A stretch of DNA of 64,000 nucleotides from CALINF01 sp039980455 (lineage in GTDB: Bacteria > Pseudomonadota > Gammaproteobacteria > Pseudomonadales > Halieaceae): positions 62,001-126,000 of the forward strand of contig JBDXCG010000006.1 of NCBI GenBank assembly GCA_039980455.1, written 5' to 3'. A program made the translations under genes and the position numbers. Below are positions 35,852 through 45,159 of this stretch, in pieces. A model generated the notes under the pieces. It was not told the origin of the DNA. It searched no databases and was given only the letters and a program-made list of their open reading frames with translations. Each line of letters begins with the position of its first letter. Positions within the stretch are counted from its first letter, which is position 1.

Positions 35852-36562
35852 CTAGCGCGTATAGGTTATGACAACGCCTCCGTGAGGTTTGGCCAGATAG
35901 GTGGTGTCTTCCACCGGGTGCTGGCTGTGCGTGAATCCCTTACTCACCATGACTTTGCTAAAGCGGGCGTGCTGTTTGCGCCCGGGATCAACAATGATCG
36001 TTGTGCTGGACGGGTTGGAGTGCGCCTCCACGAAATTGGCCAGTTGCGTGTAATGTTCCGACTCGTACAGAACATCGCTACCGATGATGAGATCGAATTT
36101 GCCAAGGCCACTGTCTGCGTCTTCCCACCCAGTCCGGACGAACGGGATTGCGTCGCCATCGTTCAGAACCGTGTTAATTTCCAGATAACCCTCGGCTTCG
36201 GGGTGATAGTCGGTCGCGGTAATATCTGCGCCACGCAGGTTCAGCAGCAAGCTGGACAAGGCGAGCCCACAGCCTAACTCCAGAATACGTAGACCGTTAA
36301 CGTTGTAGTCTGCCATCAGATTGGCAAGTACCTGACTTGAATCCCACACCACGCCAAATAGCGACCAGTTAGCCGGAGAAATGCCCAGCTCTTCGGCTGA
36401 GCCTGTGGGGTCTTGAAACTGTTGCGTATCTCGAAGCGAGCGAAGATGAATGTCGCGTTGGCCAAACTCGTAAGTATGGTAGCGAAACCGTAGGGGTACA
36501 TCCGGTCCGCTGTAGGAGGAGTCGATAGCCAGATACCCACGGTGAGTAAGTTCCCTCCACAC
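35852..36562 (-). CDS. Class I SAM-dependent methyltransferase
   Basis: This is a 236-residue protein with methyltransferase motif I ILELGCGLALSSLLL, motif II ITATDYHPEA and the motif DLIIGSDVLYESEHY. The ESE/DVLYE pattern matches the lysine-methyltransferase-like (METTL21/FAM86, nicotinamide N-methyltransferase-like) group, which methylates proteins or small molecules. The GTG start at 36562 is the longest option and no well-spaced ribosome site decides it. It is convergent with the GST gene and divergent from dcp. Confidence 0.85.
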   Translation of the reverse strand: MWRELTHRGYLAIDSSYSGPDVPLRFRYHTYEFGQRDIHLRSLRDTQQFQDPTGSAEELGISPANWSLFGVVWDSSQVLANLMADYNVNGLRILELGCGLALSSLLLNLRGADITATDYHPEAEGYLEINTVLNDGDAIPFVRTGWEDADSGLGKFDLIIGSDVLYESEHYTQLANFVEAHSNPSSTTIIVDPGRKQHARFSKVMVSKGFTHSQHPVEDTTYLAKPHGGVVITYTR

Positions 36563-36620
36563 TAACGCTTATCGACACCCGCTACCATCAATAACGGGGT
36601 TATTTGTTAGCTCACCCTGA

Positions 36621-36710
36621 AGTCAGTAGCGGCGGGGCTATTGCTGCCAATCTCGATGAACCTGTCATGTGCAGTGAGTAGTAAGTCGTATCTATCTAGT
36701 GCTACTGACT
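36621..36710. repeat. Widely spaced 10-bp inverted repeat upstream of dcp
   Basis: AGTCAGTAGC (36621-36630) and its exact complement GCTACTGACT (36701-36710) flank 70 bp of the divergent promoter region between the methyltransferase and dcp. The second arm sits inside a short palindrome-like CTAGT-GCTACTG-ACTAG. This could be a looping operator or chance. Confidence 0.3.
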
Positions 36711-36769
36711 AGTCGCGCTTGATTGTCTGAGGTATGTTTGCCTTTCCTCGCCTCTACTATTGGAACCTC

Positions 36770-38806
36770 ATGAGCAATCCTTTCTTTACCACCTGGGGTA
36801 CACCCTTTGGGATTCCCCCTTTTGACGTCATTGAAACGCCACATATGGCCGAGGCGATTGCGCGTGGCTTTACCGAGCACAATACCGAGATCGCCGCGAT
36901 TTGCGAGCAATCAGCCGCGCCAACCTTTGCGAACACGTTGGAACAAATGGAGCGCGCAGGGTCATTGCTGGATCGAGTGGGTGCTGTGTTTTTCAATCTG
37001 GTTAGCTCAGACAACAGCGATGAGCTGCAGGCACTCGAAACAGCCATTGTGCCGCAGTACGCAGAACACGATAGTGCTATCTACACCAACCCTGCTTTGT
37101 TCGAGCGTGTTAAAGCGATACGCGCCGGCACTGAAGACCTCGACGACTGTGAACGTCGCTTAGTAGAGGATGTGTATACCCGATTTGTGCGTCATGGCGC
37201 TGCATTGGATGAAGTTTCTCGCAATCGAGTGAGTGAACTTAATGAGCAATTAGCCGGGCTCATGACTCAGTTCGGACAAAACGTGCTGAATGACGGCAAT
37301 GAGTACGAGCTGGTGTTGTCGGATGAGTCGGAGTTGGCGGGTTTACCCCTGTTTGTGCGTGAAGCTGCCTTAGGCGAGGGCAGGCAGCGCGGTAAGGAAG
37401 GGGCGTATGTATTTACGATCAGTCGTTCTTCAATCACTCCATTCCTGCAGTTTTCGCAGCGACGGGATCTACGGGAGGCTATCTATCGTGCCTACACGTT
37501 GTGCGGCGCAAGCGACAATAGCTATAACAATGAAGCAGTGCTGAAGGAGATTGCCACGGCACGTGCGCAGCGGGCCAAGTTGCTGGGCTATCCCAGCCAT
37601 GCCGCCTTTATGCTGGATGATCGTATGGCCGGCTCGCCTGAGGCAGTGAAGAGTCTGTTGGACAGCATATGGGCGCCGGCGCATACGCGGGTACGCGAAG
37701 AAGCTCGCGACATACAGGCCATGATCGATTCAGAGGGTGGCGGATTTACGCTCGCACCCTGGGACTGGGACTATTATGCGGAGAAAGTCCGTGAAGAGCG
37801 CTTTGGTCTGGATGAAGAGGTTGTTAAGCCCTATTTCTTGCTGGAGAACGTGGTCGAGGGTGCCTTTGATGTGGCGCGCAAGCTATATGGCCTCACTTTT
37901 CATGAGATTGTCGATGCCCCGCAATACAACCCTGATACCACCACATACGAAGTGCGCAACAGTGATGAGTCGCTGGTAGGCGTATTCATCACTGACTTTT
38001 ACATGCGTCCCAGTAAGCGTAGCGGTGCATGGATGAGTGAGTTTCGTGCGCAATCGTCTCTTGATGGTGAAGTGCGTCCTATCGTGGTGAACTGCTGTAA
38101 CTTCCCAAAATCAGATCCCTGCCTATTGGGTATGGACGAGGTGCGTACCTTGTTCCACGAGTTTGGTCACGGTTTACATGGGCTGCTCTCGCAGGTGCGG
38201 TTTGAGAGTCAGTCTGGCACCAATGTTAAGCAGGATTTTGTCGAGCTCCCCTCCCAGATCATGGAACATTGGTCGTTGCAGCCAGAAGTAATGAAATCCT
38301 ATGCCCGTCACGTAGAGACAGGAGAGCCAATCCCGGATTCGCTCATAGAGAAGATACGCGCCGCTGAAACCTTCAACCAGGGCTTTGCGACTACCGAGTA
38401 CCTAGCTGCGTCCTATCTTGACCTTGCGTGGCATCAATTTGATCCTGCCCAATCATTGGATGTGCAAGCGTTCGAGCACGCTGCATTGGCTGAGATCGAT
38501 CTCATCAGTGCGGTAGATCCACGATACAAGTCCACATACTTTCAGCATATTTTCACGGGTGATGAGTACTCGGCTGGGTATTACTCCTACATATGGGCTG
38601 AAGTGTTAGACGCAGACGGCTTTGAGGCGTTTCTTGAGAATGGTCTGTTCGATCCGGCAACGGCCAACGCCTTTCGCCAGAACGTACTAGAGCGCGGCGG
38701 CAGTGAAGACCCCATGGTGTTATATCGCAATTTTCGCGGAAGAAACCCGGAGGTGGGGCCTCTGTTGCGAAACCGTGGACTTGCAGCAGCAGGAGCCATT
38801 GCCTGA
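36770..38806 (+). CDS. dcp: Peptidyl-dipeptidase Dcp (cytosolic M3A)
   Basis: This is a 678-residue zinc peptidase with the Dcp/OpdA layout: N-terminal NPFFTTWGTPFGIPPFD, then PTFANTLEQMERAGSLLDRVG, and the active site FHEFGHGLHGLLSQV with His463 and His467, and the third ligand in FVELPSQIMEHW. No signal peptide is present. It removes dipeptides from the C-terminus of oligopeptides in the cytosol. I use the ATG at 36770 (GGAA upstream); the GTG-type upstream extension from 36734 is not family-like. The next operon is a peptide-type ABC importer, which would supply substrates. Confidence 0.93.
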   Translation: MSNPFFTTWGTPFGIPPFDVIETPHMAEAIARGFTEHNTEIAAICEQSAAPTFANTLEQMERAGSLLDRVGAVFFNLVSSDNSDELQALETAIVPQYAEHDSAIYTNPALFERVKAIRAGTEDLDDCERRLVEDVYTRFVRHGAALDEVSRNRVSELNEQLAGLMTQFGQNVLNDGNEYELVLSDESELAGLPLFVREAALGEGRQRGKEGAYVFTISRSSITPFLQFSQRRDLREAIYRAYTLCGASDNSYNNEAVLKEIATARAQRAKLLGYPSHAAFMLDDRMAGSPEAVKSLLDSIWAPAHTRVREEARDIQAMIDSEGGGFTLAPWDWDYYAEKVREERFGLDEEVVKPYFLLENVVEGAFDVARKLYGLTFHEIVDAPQYNPDTTTYEVRNSDESLVGVFITDFYMRPSKRSGAWMSEFRAQSSLDGEVRPIVVNCCNFPKSDPCLLGMDEVRTLFHEFGHGLHGLLSQVRFESQSGTNVKQDFVELPSQIMEHWSLQPEVMKSYARHVETGEPIPDSLIEKIRAAETFNQGFATTEYLAASYLDLAWHQFDPAQSLDVQAFEHAALAEIDLISAVDPRYKSTYFQHIFTGDEYSAGYYSYIWAEVLDADGFEAFLENGLFDPATANAFRQNVLERGGSEDPMVLYRNFRGRNPEVGPLLRNRGLAAAGAIA

Positions 38807-38923
38807 CGTGGCGGTGCAGGAAATTCACTGTAACCCGGTAGGCGGTCATGCAGCCTCATAGAAGTTGCGTTAGCCGCACAAGCGTGTGACAGTGCGCTTT
38901 CGACAAGGTAGGACAAAATAATA

Positions 38924-41095
38924 ATGAAAGCAGCTGTACGTTTCCCAGCGCTGCTGGCAGGCGTTTCTCTGATGGCTGGCCTGATGTCAGGTTGCAGTGA
39001 GGGCCCCTGGAATGATCCCAATCCGCCGGCGCCTTCAGACCAGATAACGTATTTCTCGGTGATGTCTCCTGCTCCCCCCAAGCATCTCGATCCTGCGTTA
39101 TCGTATTCCACCGACGAAGCGCTGTTTTTGATGCAAATTTATGAGCCTGCGCTGGGCTATCACTTCTTAAAGCGGCCCTATGAGCTGATTCCTCAAAGCG
39201 TAGAAGCGTTGCCAGAGGTTACCTATCTCAACAGTGATGGCGTACCAGTTGATTTTGAGTCGGGAGAGATCGCCTATACGCGCTATGAGATGACGGTGAA
39301 GCCAGAGTCGCACTACCAACCTCATCCGGCATTTGCAGTTGATGAGAGCGGTGATCCGCTCTACCTATTTGACACGGCAGAAGACGGCGCCCGTTTTCAT
39401 CAAGTACCTGATTTCCCTGAAAAAGGCTCGCGGCCCGTACACGCCGGCGACTTTCTTTACGCCATTAAACGACTCGCTGACCCAACGATCGGCTCGCCAA
39501 TGCTGGGCCTGATGGGGCAATACATAGTGGGGATGAAAGACTTCTCGGATCGAATTGGCCAAGAGCCACGCGAGAAATGGCTGGACCTGCGTCAATACGA
39601 TATGGAAGGCCTCGAAATTATTGATGAGCAAACCTTCCGCATTACGATAAACGGACAGTACCCACAGTTTAGGTACTGGCTGGCGATGCACTTCTTTTCA
39701 CCCATTGCCCCCGAAGTTGACCGCTTCTTTAAAAACCCAGGGTTTGCTGATCGTAATCTCACGCTGGATTGGTGGCCTGTGGGTTCCGGGCCTTACATGA
39801 TGGTAAAAAACAATCCGAACAGCGAGATCGTATTGGAGAAAAACCCAAACTACCGTCCGGATTTCTACCCAAGCGAAGGTGAGCCGGCTGACGCCGAGGC
39901 AGGGTTTTTGGACGACGCCGGTAAACAGGTGCCGTTTATCGACCGCGCTGTATTCAGGCTGGAAAAAACCACGCTACCGCTTTGGGCAAAATTCTTGCAG
40001 GGGTACTACGACCGCTCGGGTGAGGTACACGGCAATACCACTAAGGTATTTGATGAGGCGTTTACGGTAGGACCAGATGGGCTTGAGTTAACCAAGGAGC
40101 TGGAAGGAAACGGCATTACGGTGTCGCAGGACATAAAGCCTGGTATGTACTACTACGGATTCAATATGAGAGATCCTGTATTGGGTGGCTACACAGATGA
40201 GCGGCGAAAGCTGCGCAGAGCTCTGCAGATTGCTTTTAATCTCGAGGAATACATCAATATATTCAGAAAGGGTAACGGCATTGCGGGAATGAGCCCAATC
40301 CCTCCCGGTATTTCCGGTTATGTAGAAGGTGAGGCAGGTATCAATCCTTATGTTTACGATTGGGTCGATGGCAAAGCACAACGCAAATCTATAGAGCACG
40401 CCAAGCAGTTGATGGTTGAGGCAGGCTACCCGAATGGCCGCAGTGCAAAAACTGGCGAGCCGCTGAAGATTTTTATCGATGTGCAGACGCAGGCAATCAA
40501 CAATACGATCATGAATTGGATGAGCCGAGCATTTTCCCAGATCGGCGTGCAAGTAGAGTATCGACCTGCAGACTGGAGTAGATCGCGTGAGAAGTATCTC
40601 ACTGGTAATACGCAGGTTTTCTCCCACGGCTGGATAGCAGATTACCCCGACCCAGAGAACTTCCTGTTTTTGTTAAGCAGTCCTGAGAGTCCTCTGGTGT
40701 GTGAGTGTGACGGCGCCAATAATGCCAATTACGAATCGCCTGAATACGATGAACTGTTTGAGAAAATGCGCCTTGAGCGCCCAGGCCCAGAACGGGATGC
40801 CATCATCAAGCGCATGGTCGAGCTGTATCAGGAAGACGCCGTTTGGTTGTACTCCATGTTTCCAAGAGACAACTACTTGAATAATGCGTGGGTCTTCAAT
40901 ACCAAGCGACACGGCATTACACCGGGCAATCTTAAGTACCTGAGAATTGACCCCAGTCTACGAGCGCAGCGGCAAGAGCAGTGGAATCAGCCTGTAACCT
41001 GGCCTTTATATGCTGGCGCACTGGTTCTGCTGCTGTTGCTGGTTCCGGGGGTGGTTGCCTACAGACGTCGCCTCAAGGCTACCGCAACTCATTGA
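38924..41095 (+). CDS. Peptide/nickel-type ABC transporter substrate-binding lipoprotein
   Basis: This is a 723-residue family-5 solute-binding protein. The lipobox LMSGC puts the lipidated cysteine at residue 24, with serine at +2. The large bilobed SBP_bac_5 domain follows (GDFLYAIKRLADP, FTVGP..., YYGFNMRDPVLGG, RRALQIAFNLEEYIN). The C-terminus ends in a strong transmembrane segment (about residues 690-712, ALVLLLLLVPGVVAYRRR) with a positive tail. A lipobox plus a C-terminal membrane anchor is unusual for this family and suggests permanent tethering to the inner membrane by the permease. It is much longer than OppA/DppA (about 540) and nearer to YejA-type proteins (about 600). Confidence 0.9.
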   Translation: MKAAVRFPALLAGVSLMAGLMSGCSEGPWNDPNPPAPSDQITYFSVMSPAPPKHLDPALSYSTDEALFLMQIYEPALGYHFLKRPYELIPQSVEALPEVTYLNSDGVPVDFESGEIAYTRYEMTVKPESHYQPHPAFAVDESGDPLYLFDTAEDGARFHQVPDFPEKGSRPVHAGDFLYAIKRLADPTIGSPMLGLMGQYIVGMKDFSDRIGQEPREKWLDLRQYDMEGLEIIDEQTFRITINGQYPQFRYWLAMHFFSPIAPEVDRFFKNPGFADRNLTLDWWPVGSGPYMMVKNNPNSEIVLEKNPNYRPDFYPSEGEPADAEAGFLDDAGKQVPFIDRAVFRLEKTTLPLWAKFLQGYYDRSGEVHGNTTKVFDEAFTVGPDGLELTKELEGNGITVSQDIKPGMYYYGFNMRDPVLGGYTDERRKLRRALQIAFNLEEYINIFRKGNGIAGMSPIPPGISGYVEGEAGINPYVYDWVDGKAQRKSIEHAKQLMVEAGYPNGRSAKTGEPLKIFIDVQTQAINNTIMNWMSRAFSQIGVQVEYRPADWSRSREKYLTGNTQVFSHGWIADYPDPENFLFLLSSPESPLVCECDGANNANYESPEYDELFEKMRLERPGPERDAIIKRMVELYQEDAVWLYSMFPRDNYLNNAWVFNTKRHGITPGNLKYLRIDPSLRAQRQEQWNQPVTWPLYAGALVLLLLLVPGVVAYRRRLKATATH

Positions 41096-41104
41096 GGATC
41101 TAGC

Positions 41105-42082
41105 ATGTTCGCCTACATTGTAAGACGATTGCTTTACGCGATTCCGATTCTAATCGGTGTCAATCTCCTGACCTTCACACTATTTTTTGTGGTGAATTCG
41201 CCAGACGATATGGCGGTGTCACAGCTGGGCGAAAAATACGTAACGCCGGAAGCAATAGAGAACTGGAAACAGAAAAATGGCTACGACAAGCCATTGTTTG
41301 TTAATACTGACGCGAATGGCACCGGGCAGTTAACTGACACGATATTCTTCAACAAATCTGTGCGGCTATTTGCCTTTGATTTTGGCCGGTCCGAAAGTGG
41401 CCGTGATATCACCACTGACGTGTCTACGCGCATGTGGCCGAGTTTGGCAGTGGCATTGCCAACCTTTGTTGTGGGTATTGGCGTTAATATTACGATCGCC
41501 TTGATGGTGGTCATGTTTCATGCCACGCGGCTGGACCGGGGGGCGGTGTTCCTCTTCGTTGCGTTAATGTCTATCTCCTATCTGTTTTACATTATTGGCG
41601 GCCAGTATCTGGTTGCCAAGTCCTGGCGACTGGTGCCTGTATCGGGCTTTGTCCCAGAAGGGCAGGTATGGCGCTTCCTTATTCTGCCTGTAATGGTGGG
41701 TGTGGTTGCCGGTATCGGCGCGGGCGCACGCTGGTATCGCACCTTATTCCTGGAGGAAGCCAATCAGGACTACGTGCGTACAGCGCGTGCCAAGGGATGC
41801 AGCGAACTCACCATTTTGTTTAAGCACATATTGCCCAATGCCATGATCCCTATACTGACCGGTGTGGTAGTGCTCATACCCACCTTGTTTATGGGTAGTC
41901 TGCTGGTCGAGTCCTTCTTCGGTATTCCAGGCTTGGGTAGCTACATGCTGGATGCGATTAATTCACAGGATTTTGCGATCGTTCGTAGCATGGTGTTCAT
42001 AGGTTCGATTCTTTACATTATTGGCCTGATCCTCACCGACATTTCTTACACTCTGGCGGACCCTCGGGTTCGGCTTTCTTGA
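41105..42082 (+). CDS. ABC transporter permease (DppB/YejB-like)
   Basis: This is a 325-residue membrane protein of the BPD_transp_1 family with six helices. It begins MFAYIVRRLLYAIPILIGVN, the typical DppB N-terminus. The EAA loop reads RTARAKGCSELTILFKHILP and precedes the last helices. A periplasmic segment with AVSQLGEKYVTPE is as in YejB. The ATG at 41105 has GAGGA 6 nt upstream, 9 bp after the binding-protein gene. It is part of the four-gene importer. Confidence 0.93.
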   Translation: MFAYIVRRLLYAIPILIGVNLLTFTLFFVVNSPDDMAVSQLGEKYVTPEAIENWKQKNGYDKPLFVNTDANGTGQLTDTIFFNKSVRLFAFDFGRSESGRDITTDVSTRMWPSLAVALPTFVVGIGVNITIALMVVMFHATRLDRGAVFLFVALMSISYLFYIIGGQYLVAKSWRLVPVSGFVPEGQVWRFLILPVMVGVVAGIGAGARWYRTLFLEEANQDYVRTARAKGCSELTILFKHILPNAMIPILTGVVVLIPTLFMGSLLVESFFGIPGLGSYMLDAINSQDFAIVRSMVFIGSILYIIGLILTDISYTLADPRVRLS

Positions 42083-42095
42083 GGCGGCGCGTAGC

Positions 42096-43466
42096 ATGAA
42101 AGTGGTTGTACTGTGGTCAGACGCGCTGATTTTTCTATTGGTGGTTTCGTTGCTGGTGTTCTTTTTCCAATTGCGCAAGGATCCTCAAATTCGAGCGCGC
42201 TGGCGGCAGGTGTTTGCGTCTCGCCTTGGTATGATGACGTTCACGGTCATCATCGCCTACGTAACAGTAGCGCTGCTCGATTCACTGCATTTTCGTGTGG
42301 CGCTAGAGAATCCCGAGGGATTGGAGACTCAAGAGGTTTTCTACGATAACAATGTAACCAGTGTGCTGGATGTGCTCAGTGGCGGCATGAACGAGCGCTT
42401 CGAACGCACCTACTCAGCACCGTTTGCGCTGATTTCGTTTGAAAAGCAAACCCTGAAGGATGAGCAGGGACAAACCATCCGCGACTACCCACCGCTACAA
42501 CATGCGGGTGTTCATCTGGTGTCGCCAGACGACAAATGGGCAGACGTAGGCAAGCGAAGTCTCTATGCGTTGTTTCTGGGCGCTGCGTTGTCGCTATTAT
42601 TTATCCTGCCTCAATGGTTGTTGCTGCGTAATAGCCCGTTACCCTGGTTCGCGTCGTGGGCGGTGCAGGGAATTCTGATTTCAACAGCGGTTTGGATGGT
42701 GAGTATCAGCCGCTACTACCATGTGCTGGGCACTGATCTGGGTGGGGCCGACGTGCTCTATCAAACGATGAAAGGTATCCGCACCGGTGTGTTGCTCGGG
42801 ACATTGGCGACACTCATCATGTTGCCAATTGCAGTGACTTTAGGGATTGCAGCGGGCTACTTCAAAGGTTGGGTCGATGATGTGGTGCAGTATCTCTACA
42901 TCACGCTTAGCTCTATCCCCGGCATTCTACTGATTGCCGCTTCTGTACTGTTGTTTCAGGTGTACATCGACATCAATCCTGAGTTTTTCTCTATTGGTAT
43001 GGAGAAGGCGGATGCCAAGTTTATCGCGCTGTGCTTCATTTTAGGGGTTACCAGCTGGAGTACCTTGTGCCGGTTGATACGCGCAGAAACACTCAAAATT
43101 AGTCAGCTGGGTTATGTACAGGCAGCGCATGCCTTCGGCGTTAGCCATGTTCGGATCCTGTGGCGCCATATCTTGCCCAACGTGGTGCACATCATATTAA
43201 TTACGTTCGTATTGGACTTTAGTGCGCTGGTTCTGGCAGAGGCTGTGCTGTCGTTTATCGGCGTGGGTATTGATCCTTCGATGGGTAGCTGGGGCAATAT
43301 GATTAACGGTGCCCGAACCGAGCTATCGCGAGAGCCTGTGATTTGGTGGACCTTGGCCGGAGCGTTCCTGTTCATGTTTGTACTAGTGCTCGCGGCAAAC
43401 CTGTTCTCCGATTTGGTGCGCGATGCGTTTGATCCGCGCACCAGTTTGCGGGGGGCTGAGGCATGA
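42096..43466 (+). CDS. ABC transporter permease (DppC/YejE-like, enlarged N-terminal region)
   Basis: This is a 456-residue permease, about 110-150 residues longer than DppC or YejE. An extra N-terminal helix (residues 5-25) is followed by the OppC-type helix near 45-65, then a periplasmic insertion to about residue 150 (SVLDVLSGGMNERFERTY, FVSPDDKWADVGK-like region), extra helices to about 215, and the core BPD_transp_1 domain. The EAA loop is VQAAHAFGVSHVRILWRHILP. It overlaps the ATPase gene by 4 bp. The insertion may contact the outsized, membrane-anchored binding protein. Confidence 0.9.
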   Translation: MKVVVLWSDALIFLLVVSLLVFFFQLRKDPQIRARWRQVFASRLGMMTFTVIIAYVTVALLDSLHFRVALENPEGLETQEVFYDNNVTSVLDVLSGGMNERFERTYSAPFALISFEKQTLKDEQGQTIRDYPPLQHAGVHLVSPDDKWADVGKRSLYALFLGAALSLLFILPQWLLLRNSPLPWFASWAVQGILISTAVWMVSISRYYHVLGTDLGGADVLYQTMKGIRTGVLLGTLATLIMLPIAVTLGIAAGYFKGWVDDVVQYLYITLSSIPGILLIAASVLLFQVYIDINPEFFSIGMEKADAKFIALCFILGVTSWSTLCRLIRAETLKISQLGYVQAAHAFGVSHVRILWRHILPNVVHIILITFVLDFSALVLAEAVLSFIGVGIDPSMGSWGNMINGARTELSREPVIWWTLAGAFLFMFVLVLAANLFSDLVRDAFDPRTSLRGAEA

Positions 43467-45091
43467 GCGTGGCTAGCGATAACAATGTGGCCAAAGGGGA
43501 TGTGCGCCTGCGCATTCAGGACCTGTCTGTTGTATTGGCCGAAGATGGCAGTTCGATTCTCGACAATGTGAATATCGATCTGCATGCGGGTGAAGTCTTT
43601 GCCCTGGTGGGTGAGTCTGGCAGTGGTAAGTCGGTTACGTCCATGGCTGCGATGCGTCTATTACCGGATGCGCTGAAGATCACATCCGGGAAGGTGGATA
43701 TTGCAGGACAAGACCTATTCTCCCTTCCCGAATCCAGAATGCTGGAAATCAGGGGTCGTCGCGTGGCCATGATTTTCCAAAACGCCATGACCGCACTGAA
43801 TCCGGTGCAGACGGTGGGCGACCAGGTGGCAGAAACGCTGCGCCTGCACACGCCGCTTCGAGGCCAGGCGCTACGGCAGCGTGTTGAGCAGTCCTTTGCA
43901 GAAGTGGGTATCCCTAACCCTTCCCAGCGGTATGACTTTTATCCTCACCAACTTTCCGGTGGCCAGCAGCAGCGCGTGATGATTGCGATGGCGTTGGCTT
44001 GTGAGCCGGAAGTGTTGATTGCAGACGAGCCCACCACAGCGCTGGATGTAACAATTCAGGAGCAGGTACTGGAGCTGATTCGTGAGCTCACGCAGTCGCG
44101 TCAACTCGCCGTTCTTTTGATCACTCACGATATGGGTGTAGTGAACAATGTGGCCGACAAGGTGGGGGTGATGTATCGCGGCAAGATCATCGAAGAGGCC
44201 GAGGTTGGAGCCTTCTTTCATAACCCGCAGCACGACTACAGTAAGCGCCTGATTGACGCACTGCCAGACCTGCGTCATTTCAGAGAGGCTGCCAGCACAG
44301 CGCCACTGCTTGAAGTGGACGACATGGCAATTCACTTTCCTATACGTAAAGGTTTGCTGCAGCGCGCGGTCGATTACACGCGCGCCGTAGATGGTGTATC
44401 GCTGGAGATCGGGCGCGGTGAAACCTACGCGCTGGTTGGCGAGTCAGGCAGCGGCAAGTCAACATTGGGTCGCGGTATTCTGAACCTGGAAGAAGTTACC
44501 TCCGGTGGCGTGCGTTTTCGTGGCGAAACCATTCAGAACATTGGCCGATCGGCGATGTTGCCGTATCGCAAACAGATTCAGGTGATTTTTCAGAACCCGT
44601 TCTCATCGATGAACCCACGTCTCACGGTAGGTGAAATTATTGCAGAAGGCATGATCAGCCTGAAGATGGGCTTGTCTACGCAGGAGCAGAACGAGCGCAT
44701 AGATGCGCTGTTGACGCGAGTGCAGATGACACCGGACTGCCGGGTTCGCTATCCGCATGAGTTTTCCGGTGGACAGTTGCAGCGTATTGCCATCGCCCGC
44801 GCCCTGGCCGTTGACCCCGAGCTAATCGTTTGCGATGAACCTACCAGCGCGCTGGATGTGTCTATTCGCGCCGAGGTGTTGGAGTTGCTGGCAGAGTTGC
44901 AGCGGGAGTTTGGCTTGTCTTATCTGTTTATTACCCACGATTTATCAATCATTCCCGGCATCGCCCACCGCGTTGGCGTTATGCAAAACGGCAAGATTGT
45001 TGAGCAGGGCAGTGCTCATCAAATTCTCACCAATCCGCAGCACCCCTACACGCAAGCGTTACTCGCATCTGTGCCTACGCTGGATGACTAA
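43463..45091 (+). CDS. Fused double ATPase of peptide ABC importer (YejF/DppDF-like)
   Basis: This is a 542-residue protein with two ATP-binding cassettes. Cassette 1: Walker A GESGSGKS (about residue 50), signature LSGGQQQR, Walker B VLIADEPTTALD. Cassette 2: Walker A GESGSGKS (about residue 330), signature FSGGQLQR, Walker B LIVCDEPTSALD. Each half ends with an oligopeptide-type C-terminal region. The fusion and gene order (SBP-permease-permease-fused ATPase) match yejABEF, which imports peptides such as microcin C in E. coli. The ATGA overlap couples it to the second permease. All catalytic residues are present. Confidence 0.94.
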   Translation: MSVASDNNVAKGDVRLRIQDLSVVLAEDGSSILDNVNIDLHAGEVFALVGESGSGKSVTSMAAMRLLPDALKITSGKVDIAGQDLFSLPESRMLEIRGRRVAMIFQNAMTALNPVQTVGDQVAETLRLHTPLRGQALRQRVEQSFAEVGIPNPSQRYDFYPHQLSGGQQQRVMIAMALACEPEVLIADEPTTALDVTIQEQVLELIRELTQSRQLAVLLITHDMGVVNNVADKVGVMYRGKIIEEAEVGAFFHNPQHDYSKRLIDALPDLRHFREAASTAPLLEVDDMAIHFPIRKGLLQRAVDYTRAVDGVSLEIGRGETYALVGESGSGKSTLGRGILNLEEVTSGGVRFRGETIQNIGRSAMLPYRKQIQVIFQNPFSSMNPRLTVGEIIAEGMISLKMGLSTQEQNERIDALLTRVQMTPDCRVRYPHEFSGGQLQRIAIARALAVDPELIVCDEPTSALDVSIRAEVLELLAELQREFGLSYLFITHDLSIIPGIAHRVGVMQNGKIVEQGSAHQILTNPQHPYTQALLASVPTLDD

Positions 45092-45159
45092 GCCAGGCGC
45101 AGACGTGTCACAAACCTTGTGATCAGTAGCCGGCTTACTAAAGAGAAGTCCGCAGCTTG

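Noticed and set aside
45108..45122. TCACAA-ACC-TTGTGA hairpin between the ABC importer and the MFS gene
   Set aside because: Half-sites are inverted relative to CRP and there is no T-tract, so neither operator nor terminator is supported.
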